64,000 bases of DNA, from contig NZ_JABMKX010000011.1 in the NCBI RefSeq assembly GCF_013204885.1, forward strand, positions 275,079 through 339,078, read 5' to 3'. The translations under genes were made by a program, and so were the position numbers. Within the stretch, counting starts at the first letter, position 1, and each line of letters begins with the position of its first letter. Source of the stretch: Paenibacillus tritici (GTDB lineage: Bacteria > Bacillota > Bacilli > Paenibacillales > Paenibacillaceae). This document shows positions 15,637 to 24,136 of this stretch, piece by piece. The notes under the pieces are model-generated. The model was given only the letters and a program-made list of their open reading frames with translations, searched no databases and had not been told where the DNA came from.

Positions 15637-16518
15637 CTAGTATGCTGTCCGCAGGCGCCGGCGGCGCCACAGATTAAGCAGTACCAGCAGCCCTGCGCTG
15701 CCGATAATGATTACACCAAACTGGATCACAACGGGACCGGTCCCCGCCTCCAGCTCGCTGTATGTCAGCAAGCGCCGGTCCTGCTGCAGGATAACGAACC
15801 GCGCAATTTCCAGAAAGGCCACATGAAATCCGACGGAAGCCCACAGTGATCCGGTCAAGCTGCGCCATAGCTGAAGCATCGTGCCATAACATAACAGCAT
15901 AATCACATACTCTGCATTAATGCTGCTTCCGCGGTCGAGCCCGCTCCAGGCTTGCAGCTGGTTCACCGTCACCGGCACCAGCACAAACAGCAGCACCTGA
16001 GCGCCGTAAGCTGCGAAGGCAGGCAGGCGCAGCCGCAGGCCGCTGTATACTATTCCTCTCATTGACAATTCCTCCGGCAGCGCCTCGTACAGGAAGGCAA
16101 TACATGTGTTGAAGGCTACAGCCAGCAGCAGCTCCGCAGAGAAATGCCAGGCTGTAATGGTGGTCCAGCCCAGGATACCCGTAATTATGAAGCCCAGTCC
16201 CCCCATCAGCAAGGCTGACGCTGCACCGCCCAGCATATGCAGGAATGCGACTGGTGTCAACGGCAGCAGCCTGGCGGTCAGGCGGAACCGGCGCTGGATG
16301 AGACAGACCGCGGGCACAATAAGCAGCGCCGCAGTCAAAGCCTGGACAACGGCAATTTCGTTATCCGTTGCACCGGAAGCCCGGACGGCGTTCCCGGCAA
16401 CCGTAGCCGTGAACAGTCCCAGCGTCATGGCGAGCCAGCCAAGCGCTGTAATTGCCAGCCAGCTGCGGGCAGGTGTACGTCTTAAGATGTTCGATGATGG
16501 CATTGTTGTTTTGTCCAT
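15637..16518 (-). CDS. CPBP-family intramembrane protease homologue
   Basis: A 293-aa polytopic membrane protein with about seven to eight hydrophobic helices. The glutamate motif EELSMR (EExxxR, near residue 150) and a later His in GFHVAF match motifs 1 and 3 of the CPBP (Rce1/Abi-like) family. Members process or sequester peptides and often give bacteriocin self-immunity. The ATG at 16518 has AGGAGGG 7 bases upstream. A MerR-type promoter precedes it and a TipAS-type MerR gene follows, so ligand-induced expression is likely. The exact substrate is unknown. Confidence 0.8.
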   Translation of the reverse strand: MDKTTMPSSNILRRTPARSWLAITALGWLAMTLGLFTATVAGNAVRASGATDNEIAVVQALTAALLIVPAVCLIQRRFRLTARLLPLTPVAFLHMLGGAASALLMGGLGFIITGILGWTTITAWHFSAELLLAVAFNTCIAFLYEALPEELSMRGIVYSGLRLRLPAFAAYGAQVLLFVLVPVTVNQLQAWSGLDRGSSINAEYVIMLLCYGTMLQLWRSLTGSLWASVGFHVAFLEIARFVILQQDRRLLTYSELEAGTGPVVIQFGVIIIGSAGLLVLLNLWRRRRLRTAY

Positions 16519-16538
16519 TTGTGATCCCTCCTGCTTCC

Positions 16539-16570
16539 ATTGTAAACCCTCCAGTATACGTCAGGGTCAA
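16539..16570 (-). promoter_or_regulatory. MerR-type promoter with central dyad upstream of the CPBP gene
   Basis: Minus strand: TTGACC (16565-16570) and TACAAT (16539-16544) are separated by 20 bases, longer than the usual 17. The spacer contains ACCCT-N3-GTATAC-N3-AGGGT, a dyad centred between the hexamers (16546-16567). MerR-family activators bind such dyads and untwist over-long spacers. The neighbouring TipAS-type MerR is the obvious candidate. Confidence 0.7.
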
Positions 16571-16615
16571 CCCTGGATTAGCAGGAATGATGCGTTAATT
16601 CCGTGATGAATGGGA

Positions 16616-18121
16616 TCAGGACACACCGAAATATTCCTTAATCCCTGCTACAATAGCAGCCGCCACCCGGTTCTGGAATTCATCCGAGAACAGGATCGCT
16701 TCCTCTGTAGCATTGGACAGGAAGCCTACCTCGAGTAGCGTGGCTGGCATGGTCGAACGGCTCAATACGATTAATTTTTTAGACTTGACCTTACGGTCGG
16801 TGAAGCCGGTTGCCCCTTGCAGATGCTTGTGTATCATATCGGTCAGGGCTTTACTGTCTTTCCTGTAATAATAGGATTCGGTCCCCCGCACATCCGGCCT
16901 GTCTTGGACGGAGTTCGCATGAATGGATACAAAGGCATCCGCCCCGAGTTCATTGGCCATCTCTGCACGCTTGGGATTGGTCGGGTAGGTATCATCGCGC
17001 CGGGTCATTACAATATGAAAATCCGGCTCCTGCAGCAGCAGACGCTCCACTTTTAAGGCCAGGCTGAGGTTGAAATCTTTCTCCAGCGTGTTCGTTATGC
17101 CGATAGTGCCAGGATCAGCAGCGCCGTGTCCTGCATCAATCACAATAATTTTTTTCCCGTTCCCCGGATAGGCAGGCTGTACTGAAGGCGGTTCTTGGGA
17201 GGAAGAGTTCAGGTCGACGATCAGGAGGCGTGAAGCGACATCTTCCTCAATATAACTGGTATAATTCGTATCTGCAGAGAGTGCTAAAGTGACCCGAACG
17301 GTTGAAGCATCTGTTCCCGTGAGCTCGTAATACACCTTGCTAACCTTTGGAGTTCCGGTAATGGCCTGCTCTCCTGATTGGGTCTGATTATCCCAGAGCA
17401 CCGTCTCTAAGAAGGAGGCGGACAAGGCCGTATGTGGAAGCTCGACTACAATCTGCGGCGGTTGGTTCCCGGCATAGACCTTGGGTTGAACCTTGCCTTC
17501 AAAAGCAATCATCAGGCGGTTGCCGCTGAAGCTGAGCCCGTTGACCGTTGAGGCTCCGGCTGCCGGGGCGGGCGGAACTGCCGTGCCTTCAGGCTTGGGA
17601 GAAGCTGAAGGTTCAGGAGTTGCTGTAACAGCAGGCGTGGCGGCCGGATCTGTATCAGGCCCCGAACCCGGTTGCGGAAGAGTTGATGAAGTCAAGCCGA
17701 CAATCTTGCTTTTGTTGTCCCAGCTCACCCCTACGCCCATGGCTTCGCTAATGAATCTTAGCGGCACGACCGTGGTTCCGTTGAGGTTCCGGGGAGCTGC
17801 GGACAGCGGATGGGAGGTTCCGTCAATCCAGGCATTTTTGTGCCCGATCGTCAGTTCTACACTGCCCATCTCCTTAGGGATGGTTACGGTGCCAACCTGT
17901 TGGTTCCAGATTACGCCCATGCCCAGATTCTCCGCAATGATCCGCAAGGGAACCATTACACTGCCATTGATAATTTCTACCTTGTCTTTCTTTTGCAGAG
18001 GGATAGCTTGTCCGTCCAGCAGGATCGTCGGGCGGTTCTTGGCGGCAGCCTGAGCCTGTCCGCTAACCGGCAACAATAAGCATAGGGCTACGAACAGGAG
18101 CAAATAACTGAGCCTTCTCAT
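16616..18121 (-). CDS. N-acetylmuramoyl-L-alanine amidase with copper-amine-oxidase-N and AMIN domains
   Basis: A secreted cell-wall hydrolase of 501 aa. The signal peptide ends near QAQAAA (residue 27). It is followed by a copper-amine-oxidase-N-like domain (GSVMVPLRIIAENLGMGVIW and TTVVPLRFISEAMGVGVSW, about residues 28-145), a Pro/Thr/Ala linker, an AMIN-type beta domain (about 190-305) and a C-terminal Amidase_3 domain. The last has zinc-ligand motifs IVIDAGHGAADPG, a Glu in TLEKDFN and SIHANS, and catalytic Glu in LLEVGFLSN. It cleaves the MurNAc-L-Ala bond of peptidoglycan. It appears monocistronic. Confidence 0.93.
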   Translation of the reverse strand: MRRLSYLLLFVALCLLLPVSGQAQAAAKNRPTILLDGQAIPLQKKDKVEIINGSVMVPLRIIAENLGMGVIWNQQVGTVTIPKEMGSVELTIGHKNAWIDGTSHPLSAAPRNLNGTTVVPLRFISEAMGVGVSWDNKSKIVGLTSSTLPQPGSGPDTDPAATPAVTATPEPSASPKPEGTAVPPAPAAGASTVNGLSFSGNRLMIAFEGKVQPKVYAGNQPPQIVVELPHTALSASFLETVLWDNQTQSGEQAITGTPKVSKVYYELTGTDASTVRVTLALSADTNYTSYIEEDVASRLLIVDLNSSSQEPPSVQPAYPGNGKKIIVIDAGHGAADPGTIGITNTLEKDFNLSLALKVERLLLQEPDFHIVMTRRDDTYPTNPKRAEMANELGADAFVSIHANSVQDRPDVRGTESYYYRKDSKALTDMIHKHLQGATGFTDRKVKSKKLIVLSRSTMPATLLEVGFLSNATEEAILFSDEFQNRVAAAIVAGIKEYFGVS

Positions 18122-18247
18122 AGGTGCATCTCATCCATTTCGTCTAATTTTGGAATTAACAGTTCTAAATGTAGACGCCAATAATTGGAATAGGTTGCGC
18201 ATGAATCTGCGTCGCACGCAGTGTCTCCGTTATTCTGGTACTCCGGT

Positions 18248-18994
18248 TCATAGGTACAGAATGAGTAAAATACATGCAAGCAGCAGCCCGCCAGCCGCAT
18301 AATCAATCCGCGAAAAAGTCAGCACCCGATAGGAGGTACGGCCCTTCCCGTTCCCGTAAGCTCTTGCATCAATCGTCATCGCCAGTTGCCCGGCACGCTG
18401 AATGGTCGTTATGAGCAGCGGCACAACCAAGGACAAATAAGCCATGCCCTGCCGGTGTCCACTAGCAGACTTGATGTCGAAGCCTCTGGCCTGTTGTGCC
18501 AGAATCATGCGGTCCAGCTCCTGGCTAATCGTTGGAATGAAACGGATGGCAAGCATAACCGTCAATGCCATAGCTTCTACCGGAACTCCCCAGGCAGACA
18601 GCGGCTTAAGCAGTTGCTCCAGCCCTTTGGCAAGCTCCAGCGGCTTGGTGGTGAGTGTTAAGAGTGAGGCCAGCGATACAAACAAAAGAATACGCCAGAC
18701 CACGAAGACTCCGCTCTCTATCCCTTCCCGGGTGACCAGGAGATGATAGAGCAAGGTGAAGGACACAATAAGCAGAACCGGCTTGATGGCTCTGCCGAAG
18801 GTACGGAAGGGGACTCTGGACAGCAGCAGTTGTCCGCCCGCCAGGACAGTCGCCGCCGCGTATCCGCCCCATGTAGTGAGGAAGAGACAGCAGAATGTGA
18901 AGGCAAGCACACTCAACAGTTTGGTTCGGGGGTCAAGCCGGTGGACGACCGAATCTGAAGGTATATATTGACCCCATAGGACGTTATCCGCCAT
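18248..18994 (-). CDS. ecfT: ECF transporter transmembrane subunit EcfT of the biotin operon
   Basis: A 248-aa membrane scaffold that couples the two ATPases to the substrate-binding S component (BioY). About five to six helices are visible. The two cytoplasmic coupling motifs of the family are present as QQARGFD (about residue 167-173) and DARAYG (about 213-218). The start overlaps the end of the upstream ecfA gene by 11 bases, so they are translationally coupled. It is the last gene of the BirA-controlled operon. Confidence 0.92.
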   Translation of the reverse strand: MADNVLWGQYIPSDSVVHRLDPRTKLLSVLAFTFCCLFLTTWGGYAAATVLAGGQLLLSRVPFRTFGRAIKPVLLIVSFTLLYHLLVTREGIESGVFVVWRILLFVSLASLLTLTTKPLELAKGLEQLLKPLSAWGVPVEAMALTVMLAIRFIPTISQELDRMILAQQARGFDIKSASGHRQGMAYLSLVVPLLITTIQRAGQLAMTIDARAYGNGKGRTSYRVLTFSRIDYAAGGLLLACILLILYL

Positions 18995-19844
18995 GGTGCA
19001 ACCCTCTTGACTGCCAAACGGGTCTCACCAGCCGCAGAATATCTTCTTCCCTGCAGCTCGCTGGCTCCAGACTACGCCCGGAAGCAGCCTCCATCCATCT
19101 CAAAAGCTGTACCGGCTCCGGCAAAGGCAGTCCGGCCTGCTCCAAGAGCTTACTTTGTCTCAGAAACAGTTCGTTCACCTCCAAATGGGCCAATAAGCGC
19201 CCTTGTGTAAAGATCATAACCTCATCCGAATATTCGGCAACATCCTCTATCTGATGAGAGATGAATAGCACCGTCCGTCGCTTCTCCCGCTGCCATGCCT
19301 GAAGCTTCTTCAGCAGAGCTATCCTGCTTAGGGGATCAAGCCCGGCCGTCGGCTCATCCAGAATAAGCAGCTCAGGCTCGGCAATCAGCACAGAAGCGAT
19401 AGCGACGAGACGCTTAAGTCCCCCGCTGAGCTGTAACGGGTTCTGCTGGAGAAGGCTTTCCGGGAGTCCGAGCTGTCCCATAACGCTTTTGACAGCTTCG
19501 TCCAGCTTGTCAGGGGCTGCTCCCTTCACTTTGAGGGCAAAGGCCAGTTCTTTATACACCGTCGTTTCAAAAATCTGTTGCTCCGGAAACTGAAACACAT
19601 AACCCGCTTGCGGAACGGCTGTCCTCTTGCCTCTTCTATCCCCCGGCAGAGACTGCCCGTTATGCGTATATTCGCCTGTACAGAAAGGAGTCAGTCCTGT
19701 GATCACTTGCGCGAAGGTGGACTTTCCGGCTCCGGCCTGCCCAATGACCGATATCCATCTCCCCTTCTGAAGAGTACAGCTTACCGATTGCAGAATGTCT
19801 TTGCCGTTGATTCTTACACCTACGTCCTTTAACTCATAGACCAT
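18984..19844 (-). CDS. ecfA: ECF transporter ATPase subunit (EcfA2-like)
   Basis: ABC ATPase of about 286 aa that drives biotin uptake with its paralogue at 19829. It has Walker A GQAGAGKST, Q-loop FQFPEQQIF, signature LSGGLKRL, Walker B LLILDEPT and H-loop ISHQ. The signature has Leu in place of the usual Gln, which hints at specialisation of this subunit. The frame is open to a GTG at 19877, but the ATG at 19844 (MVYELKDV) is the natural start, overlapping the previous gene by 16 bases. Its ribosome site is poor, so coupling to the upstream gene is likely. Confidence 0.9.
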   Translation of the reverse strand: MVYELKDVGVRINGKDILQSVSCTLQKGRWISVIGQAGAGKSTFAQVITGLTPFCTGEYTHNGQSLPGDRRGKRTAVPQAGYVFQFPEQQIFETTVYKELAFALKVKGAAPDKLDEAVKSVMGQLGLPESLLQQNPLQLSGGLKRLVAIASVLIAEPELLILDEPTAGLDPLSRIALLKKLQAWQREKRRTVLFISHQIEDVAEYSDEVMIFTQGRLLAHLEVNELFLRQSKLLEQAGLPLPEPVQLLRWMEAASGRSLEPASCREEDILRLVRPVWQSRGLHHGG

Positions 19845-20629
19845 AAGCCGGTGATCGTCTCCTTCCAGTCTGCGCACAATGGGGCTCGTAACCCAAGCGC
19901 TTGATGCAATCTCACCGCAAAAGGAAGCGCAAGCGAATGTTCAGCAAGGGATACATTGCCGAACAAGGCCGAGGGCGTTCCGTCGAAGACGATTTCGCCG
20001 CGGCTTAGAAGCAGGACCCGGCCGGATGACAAGATCTCTTCCATATGGTGGGTGATATGAATGATCGTCATCCCCTGCCGGTGCAGGCTATGAAGCACAT
20101 CCAGGATGGATTGTCTCCCCTGCGGATCGAGCATGGAGGTCGCTTCATCCACGATCAGAATAGCAGGCTTCATCGCTATGACGGCTGCCAGCGCGACCCG
20201 TTGTTTCTGGCCGCCTGACAATTGATGCGGCATCGCCTCCGCATACTCTTCCATGTGAACGGCTCTTAGAGCCTCATTCACCCGATCGGCTATTTGCTCT
20301 CCGGGGACACGCAGATTCTCCAGCCCGAAGACGACTTCATCATGAACCGATGTCGTGATGAACTGATCTTCAGGATTCTGAAATACCAATCCGGCCCTCT
20401 CCCGAATCCCCCTGAGATCCTCTGGATTCAGGGTATTCAGCTGCCCCAGCTTCACCTGTCCCTCTCTTGGCTGCAGCAGCCCGTTCATTAACTTGGCGAG
20501 TGTGGACTTTCCGCTTCCGTTCCCTCCAATGATGGAGGTGAATTCGCCCTGGCGGATGGTGAAGCTTAGCTGACGGAGAACGGGAACCCCCCGCCGGTAG
20601 TGATAATCGACTTGATCAAAAACAAGCAT
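19829..20629 (-). CDS. ecfA: ECF transporter ATPase subunit (EcfA1-like)
   Basis: ABC ATPase of about 266 aa. It has Walker A GGNGSGKST, Q-loop FQNPEDQFI, canonical signature LSGGQKQR, Walker B LIVDEATS (with Ala in place of Pro) and H-loop ITHHMEE. The ATG at 20629 (MLVFDQVDYHY) has GGGAGGAG nine bases upstream and is preferred to the TTG at 20668. It pairs with the 18984 ATPase and EcfT, and with BioY as S component. A dedicated ECF module inside a biotin operon is unusual in Firmicutes, which mostly share one near the ribosomal genes. Confidence 0.92.
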   Translation of the reverse strand: MLVFDQVDYHYRRGVPVLRQLSFTIRQGEFTSIIGGNGSGKSTLAKLMNGLLQPREGQVKLGQLNTLNPEDLRGIRERAGLVFQNPEDQFITTSVHDEVVFGLENLRVPGEQIADRVNEALRAVHMEEYAEAMPHQLSGGQKQRVALAAVIAMKPAILIVDEATSMLDPQGRQSILDVLHSLHRQGMTIIHITHHMEEILSSGRVLLLSRGEIVFDGTPSALFGNVSLAEHSLALPFAVRLHQALGLRAPLCADWKETITGLWSMS

Positions 20630-20664
20630 CTGCGTATACTCCTCCCTTCCGCCGTTACCGTCTC

Positions 20665-21462
20665 TCAAAATTCAAATAAATCCTCCAATCCGCAAGTAAC
20701 TATAGCTGCGGGCTGCGGCTTCTGCCAACGGGTAATCTGTTGTCCGTTAACACCGAACACTTTACCAGTCAGCTCAGGGTCCTCCTGATTCAGCAGCAAT
20801 CGAACGAACCGGGCCACATCTTCCGCTTCTCCCAGGTTCCATTCCGCGGGGAGAGGCTCATTGCATTTGGCGTATTTCTCGGTCAGATGTTGAATAACCG
20901 GACGGGTCATATCCGTTACGGCAGCGGGAGCAATGCCGTTGACCCTGATCCGCCTGGACTTCAGTTCATCGGCAAGCGTCCACAGCATCCCGAGAAGTCC
21001 GGCTTTGGCCGCGCTGTAATTGACCTGCCCCACCGATCCGGCCAGCCCTGCGGTTGAGGTCATCAAGACAATATCGCCTCCATGCCGGTCTAGATGGGGG
21101 ATTGCCCGCTGGATGCAGTAGAAGGCTCCGTTCAGATGAACGTCCAGAACGGCTTGCCACTCCAGATCGGTCATAAATTCACATTTCCGGTCCTTAATAA
21201 TGCCAGCATTATGAATTAGAATCTCCAGGGACCCCAGCTTGCCGGTCACTTCGTCCATCATCGCCGTCACCGCAGCCGGATCGGCTACATTGGCACAGAA
21301 CCCCTCTGCCGTGCCGCCTGCCTGGCGGATATCCTCTACCACCTGTCCAATTCTCCCGCTGTGCCTACCATTCACGGCTACCTTATAACCGCAGCGCCCC
21401 AGCTCAATAGCTATACTGCGCCCAATCCCCCGGGTCGCCCCGGTAATTAATACGGTCTTCAT
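20665..21462 (-). CDS. Short-chain dehydrogenase/reductase (FabG-like) of the biotin operon
   Basis: A 265-aa NAD(P)-dependent oxidoreductase. The cofactor-binding motif TGATRGIG is at residues 7-14, NAG is near residue 86, catalytic Ser lies in MTSTAG, and the catalytic pair is YSAAK near residue 150. The C-terminus continues past the normal end (VNGQQITRWQ) with about 20 extra residues. The nucleotide motif looks FabG-like, so reduction of a 3-oxoacyl thioester made by the adjacent thiolase is reasonable. A seven-base inverted repeat (21463-21488) holds its only AGGAG in a stem just before the ATG. Confidence 0.87.
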   Translation of the reverse strand: MKTVLITGATRGIGRSIAIELGRCGYKVAVNGRHSGRIGQVVEDIRQAGGTAEGFCANVADPAAVTAMMDEVTGKLGSLEILIHNAGIIKDRKCEFMTDLEWQAVLDVHLNGAFYCIQRAIPHLDRHGGDIVLMTSTAGLAGSVGQVNYSAAKAGLLGMLWTLADELKSRRIRVNGIAPAAVTDMTRPVIQHLTEKYAKCNEPLPAEWNLGEAEDVARFVRLLLNQEDPELTGKVFGVNGQQITRWQKPQPAAIVTCGLEDLFEF

Positions 21463-21490
21463 AGGAGCCGGACCTGAGACAGGCTCCTAT

Positions 21491-22642
21491 TCATAAGACC
21501 GGCTCCACCAGAACGGCCAGCCCCATTCCGCCGCCGATGCCAAGCGTTGCCAGCCCTCTGCGGTACGGATGCTGCAGCATTTCCGAATACAGGCGTGTCA
21601 TGAGGATCGCACCGGATGCTCCGTAAGGGTGGCCCAGCGCCAAGGCTCCGCCGCCAGGATTGACCTTCTCCCTTGGAAGCTGGAGCTCACGCAGCGAGGC
21701 CAATACCTGGGAGGCAAAGGCTTCATTGAATTCAACGATATCCACATCGTCTATATTCAGCCGCTGGCGGCTAAGCAGTTGCCGGACTGCCGGGACCGGG
21801 CCGATTCCCGGATACCGGGGGTCCACTCCGGCGGCCTGCGAGTCCACAAACCGGAGGACGGGGGTGAGGCTCAGCTGTTCACAGGTCTCACGCGACATCA
21901 TGAGCGCCAGAGCAGCGCCATCGTTAACAGGACAAGCATTACCGGCTGTAACCGTCCCGTTAGGTGCAAAAACAGGCGGCAGACTGCGCAGCTTCTCCAA
22001 GCTCGTATCCGGTCTCGGACATTCGTCAGCCGTGATCCGGTAACCGTTGACTTGAAGCGGTACCAGCTCCGGGGCATACCGGCCTGTGCGCTGGGCGTGA
22101 ACCGCCTTCAGATGACTCTCCAGCGCATACCGGTCCTGCTCCTCCCGGGAAACACCATATTTGTCCGCCACATGCTCTGCGGCCAGCCCCATGTCCGGAT
22201 CTCCAAAAGCGGCAGGGGTGAACGGTGCGCGTGTATATAACGTTGGTGTACCGGTCAGTGCGGCGGGTCTGAGGAGCTTCCAGGGCGCTCGGCTTGCGCT
22301 TTCGACACCGCCAGCCAGGAACAGGTCTCCGGCTCCGCACTGAATGAAGCGGGCAGCCATAATGATGGCTTCAAGCCCTGAACCGCATTGACGGTCGATG
22401 GTGACACCGGGAACGCTAACAGGCAGCCCTGCTTCAAGCACAGACTTACGGGCGATATTCCCTCCCGGGCCCACTGTGTTCCCTATGATGACATCGCTGA
22501 TCCATTCCGGCGGCAGCTTGGCTTCCGTAACGAGGTCCCGGATCAGCGGGGCAAGCAGCTGCTCCGGTTCGAGCGTGCTTAGCTGTCCGCCTATTTTTCC
22601 GACAGGGGTACGCTTGGCCATGACCAGAACGGCCTCTTTCAT
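21491..22642 (-). CDS. Thiolase-family protein (YhfS-like) lacking the second catalytic cysteine
   Basis: A 383-aa thiolase-fold enzyme. The acyl-accepting Cys lies in DRQCGSGLEA (about residue 88) and the catalytic His in LALGHPYGASGA (about 338). The C-terminal motif that normally reads CIGGGMG here reads GIGGGMG (about residue 371), so the general acid/base Cys is replaced by Gly. It may work as a condensing or hydrolytic variant instead of a normal reversible thiolase. Its start overlaps the upstream ligase stop by four bases. In B. subtilis the BirA-regulated yhfUTS operon has the same bioY-ligase-thiolase order. Confidence 0.88.
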   Translation of the reverse strand: MKEAVLVMAKRTPVGKIGGQLSTLEPEQLLAPLIRDLVTEAKLPPEWISDVIIGNTVGPGGNIARKSVLEAGLPVSVPGVTIDRQCGSGLEAIIMAARFIQCGAGDLFLAGGVESASRAPWKLLRPAALTGTPTLYTRAPFTPAAFGDPDMGLAAEHVADKYGVSREEQDRYALESHLKAVHAQRTGRYAPELVPLQVNGYRITADECPRPDTSLEKLRSLPPVFAPNGTVTAGNACPVNDGAALALMMSRETCEQLSLTPVLRFVDSQAAGVDPRYPGIGPVPAVRQLLSRQRLNIDDVDIVEFNEAFASQVLASLRELQLPREKVNPGGGALALGHPYGASGAILMTRLYSEMLQHPYRRGLATLGIGGGMGLAVLVEPVL

Positions 22643-24129
22643 ATCGTCCCTTCTCTCACACGGTTTTTCATGATTTGACGGGCTATTTTGCCGGAACTGG
22701 TAAGAATGAATCTGTCCACTGTAATCAGCTCCTTAGGTACTTTATAGCTTGCAAGAAAGGGACGGCAATACTTACTGATTTCATCCAGACTGAGCTGCCC
22801 TTCTCCACTCCACACGATCATGGCCGTTACCTGCTCGCCCCACCGGTCATCCGGTTTGCCGAATACCATAACCTCCCGGATACACGGAATGCGGAGCAGC
22901 ACAGCCTCCACTTCTTCAGGAAATACCTTGAGTCCCCCGCTCTTGATCATGTTGCCGGCGCGTCCGGCCAAGTGCAGATGCCTGTCCTGATCAAGGAGCA
23001 TATAATCCCCTGTTCGCAGCCAGCCCTCCCGGAATATGCTTGCTGTCTCTTCCGGCAGCCGGTGATATCCTGCGAACATCATTTCGCTTCGGATGTACAG
23101 TTCACCAACCATTCCCGGCGGGACCTCTTGGAACTGCTCGTCACGGATGGTCATTTGCACGCCATCGAACGGCTTCCCCAACGAATCGGGCGGCTCCTCC
23201 CCGGTGATCTCCAGATAGCTGATGTAGCTGGCCTCCGATGATCCGTAATATTCATAGAGCTTCGTGTCCTTGAATATTTCACGGCATCTCTGCTTCGAGG
23301 CCGCGGACCACTTGCCTCCAGAGCTGATCAAAGCCTTCATGGAGACCTGCACGGGATGAGAAGCTGCCAGTTGAAGCAAGGTATCGGTCATCGCAGGCAC
23401 AACGAACAGGATCATGCCGGGTTCGCGGGTACAGAGTTTCAGTACGCTTGGAGCCTCGAATTCCGGGAGCAGATGAAACGTAGCCATACTGTACAGGGAT
23501 TGCATCATGGCGAACAGCGACAGAGAGTGTACGAACGGCCCGGGGGCAAGCACCTGCTGTATTCCGTTCAGCTCGAAAGCCTTCTCCGTCGCCTGAAGGC
23601 TTCTTAGCCATGAAACATGGGTCCGCATATACCCCTTAGGGAGGCCGGTTGTGCCCGATGTATACCCGATGAACAACAGCCCGGGGTTCTCCTCTGCTAT
23701 GGCATCCGGCTCGAAGGCAGCTAACCAGGAGCTATAGCTTCGGGCTTCCCGCCCTTCACCGAAGGATAACTGCGGAATCTCTGTATAACGTTCTGCGAGG
23801 TCAGCCGTAAAACGTTCTTCACAGGCGATCAGTCCGGGCTCACACTGCCGGATTACCCTATCTATCTCAGCGGAAGGCCATTTGGGGTCCAGCAATACAG
23901 GAAGACATCCCGCATAGATCGCGCCGAGAAGCAATTCGGCGAATTCCATACGGTTTCCGGACAGAATGGCGATGCTCTGCTTCACGTGCCCGTCATGCCT
24001 GAGTCCGGCGGATACCTGCTGAACCCGCCTCATGAGCTGAGCGTAAGTCCGCTCTTCACGGCCGCCCGAGAGGGCAACACGGTGAGGATTCATCTGTGCA
24101 CGTTCCAGAATGTTCTGTACCAGGTTCAT
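22639..24129 (-). CDS. AMP-forming acyl-CoA ligase (YhfT-like) of the biotin operon
   Basis: Adenylate-forming enzyme of about 496 aa that activates a carboxylic acid to its CoA thioester. It has the P-loop-like motif YTSGTTGLPKG, motif YYGSSE, the hinge region TGDYM...GRAGNMIKSGG, and the catalytic C-terminal Lys in SSGKIARQ. The ATG at 24129 (MNLVQNILER) has GTGAGG upstream; the frame is open further to 24201 without a ribosome site. It lies between bioY and the thiolase under one BirA box. A fatty or dicarboxylic acid tied to biotin synthesis is an inferred substrate. Confidence 0.9.
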   Translation of the reverse strand: MNLVQNILERAQMNPHRVALSGGREERTYAQLMRRVQQVSAGLRHDGHVKQSIAILSGNRMEFAELLLGAIYAGCLPVLLDPKWPSAEIDRVIRQCEPGLIACEERFTADLAERYTEIPQLSFGEGREARSYSSWLAAFEPDAIAEENPGLLFIGYTSGTTGLPKGYMRTHVSWLRSLQATEKAFELNGIQQVLAPGPFVHSLSLFAMMQSLYSMATFHLLPEFEAPSVLKLCTREPGMILFVVPAMTDTLLQLAASHPVQVSMKALISSGGKWSAASKQRCREIFKDTKLYEYYGSSEASYISYLEITGEEPPDSLGKPFDGVQMTIRDEQFQEVPPGMVGELYIRSEMMFAGYHRLPEETASIFREGWLRTGDYMLLDQDRHLHLAGRAGNMIKSGGLKVFPEEVEAVLLRIPCIREVMVFGKPDDRWGEQVTAMIVWSGEGQLSLDEISKYCRPFLASYKVPKELITVDRFILTSSGKIARQIMKNRVREGTI

Positions 24130-24136
24130 GAGTACC

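Noticed and set aside
15356..15670. Minus-strand open frame of 104 codons in the merR-CPBP gap
   Set aside because: It lies within the inverted-repeat element and the CPBP terminator and has no ribosome site.
18207..18221. Hairpin CTGCGT-CGC-ACGCAG after ecfT as a terminator
   Set aside because: The stem is short and no T run follows on the minus strand; it may still be a weak structure.
21569..22240. Plus-strand open frame of 223 codons
   Set aside because: It is antisense to the thiolase gene and shows no protein-like features or ribosome site.
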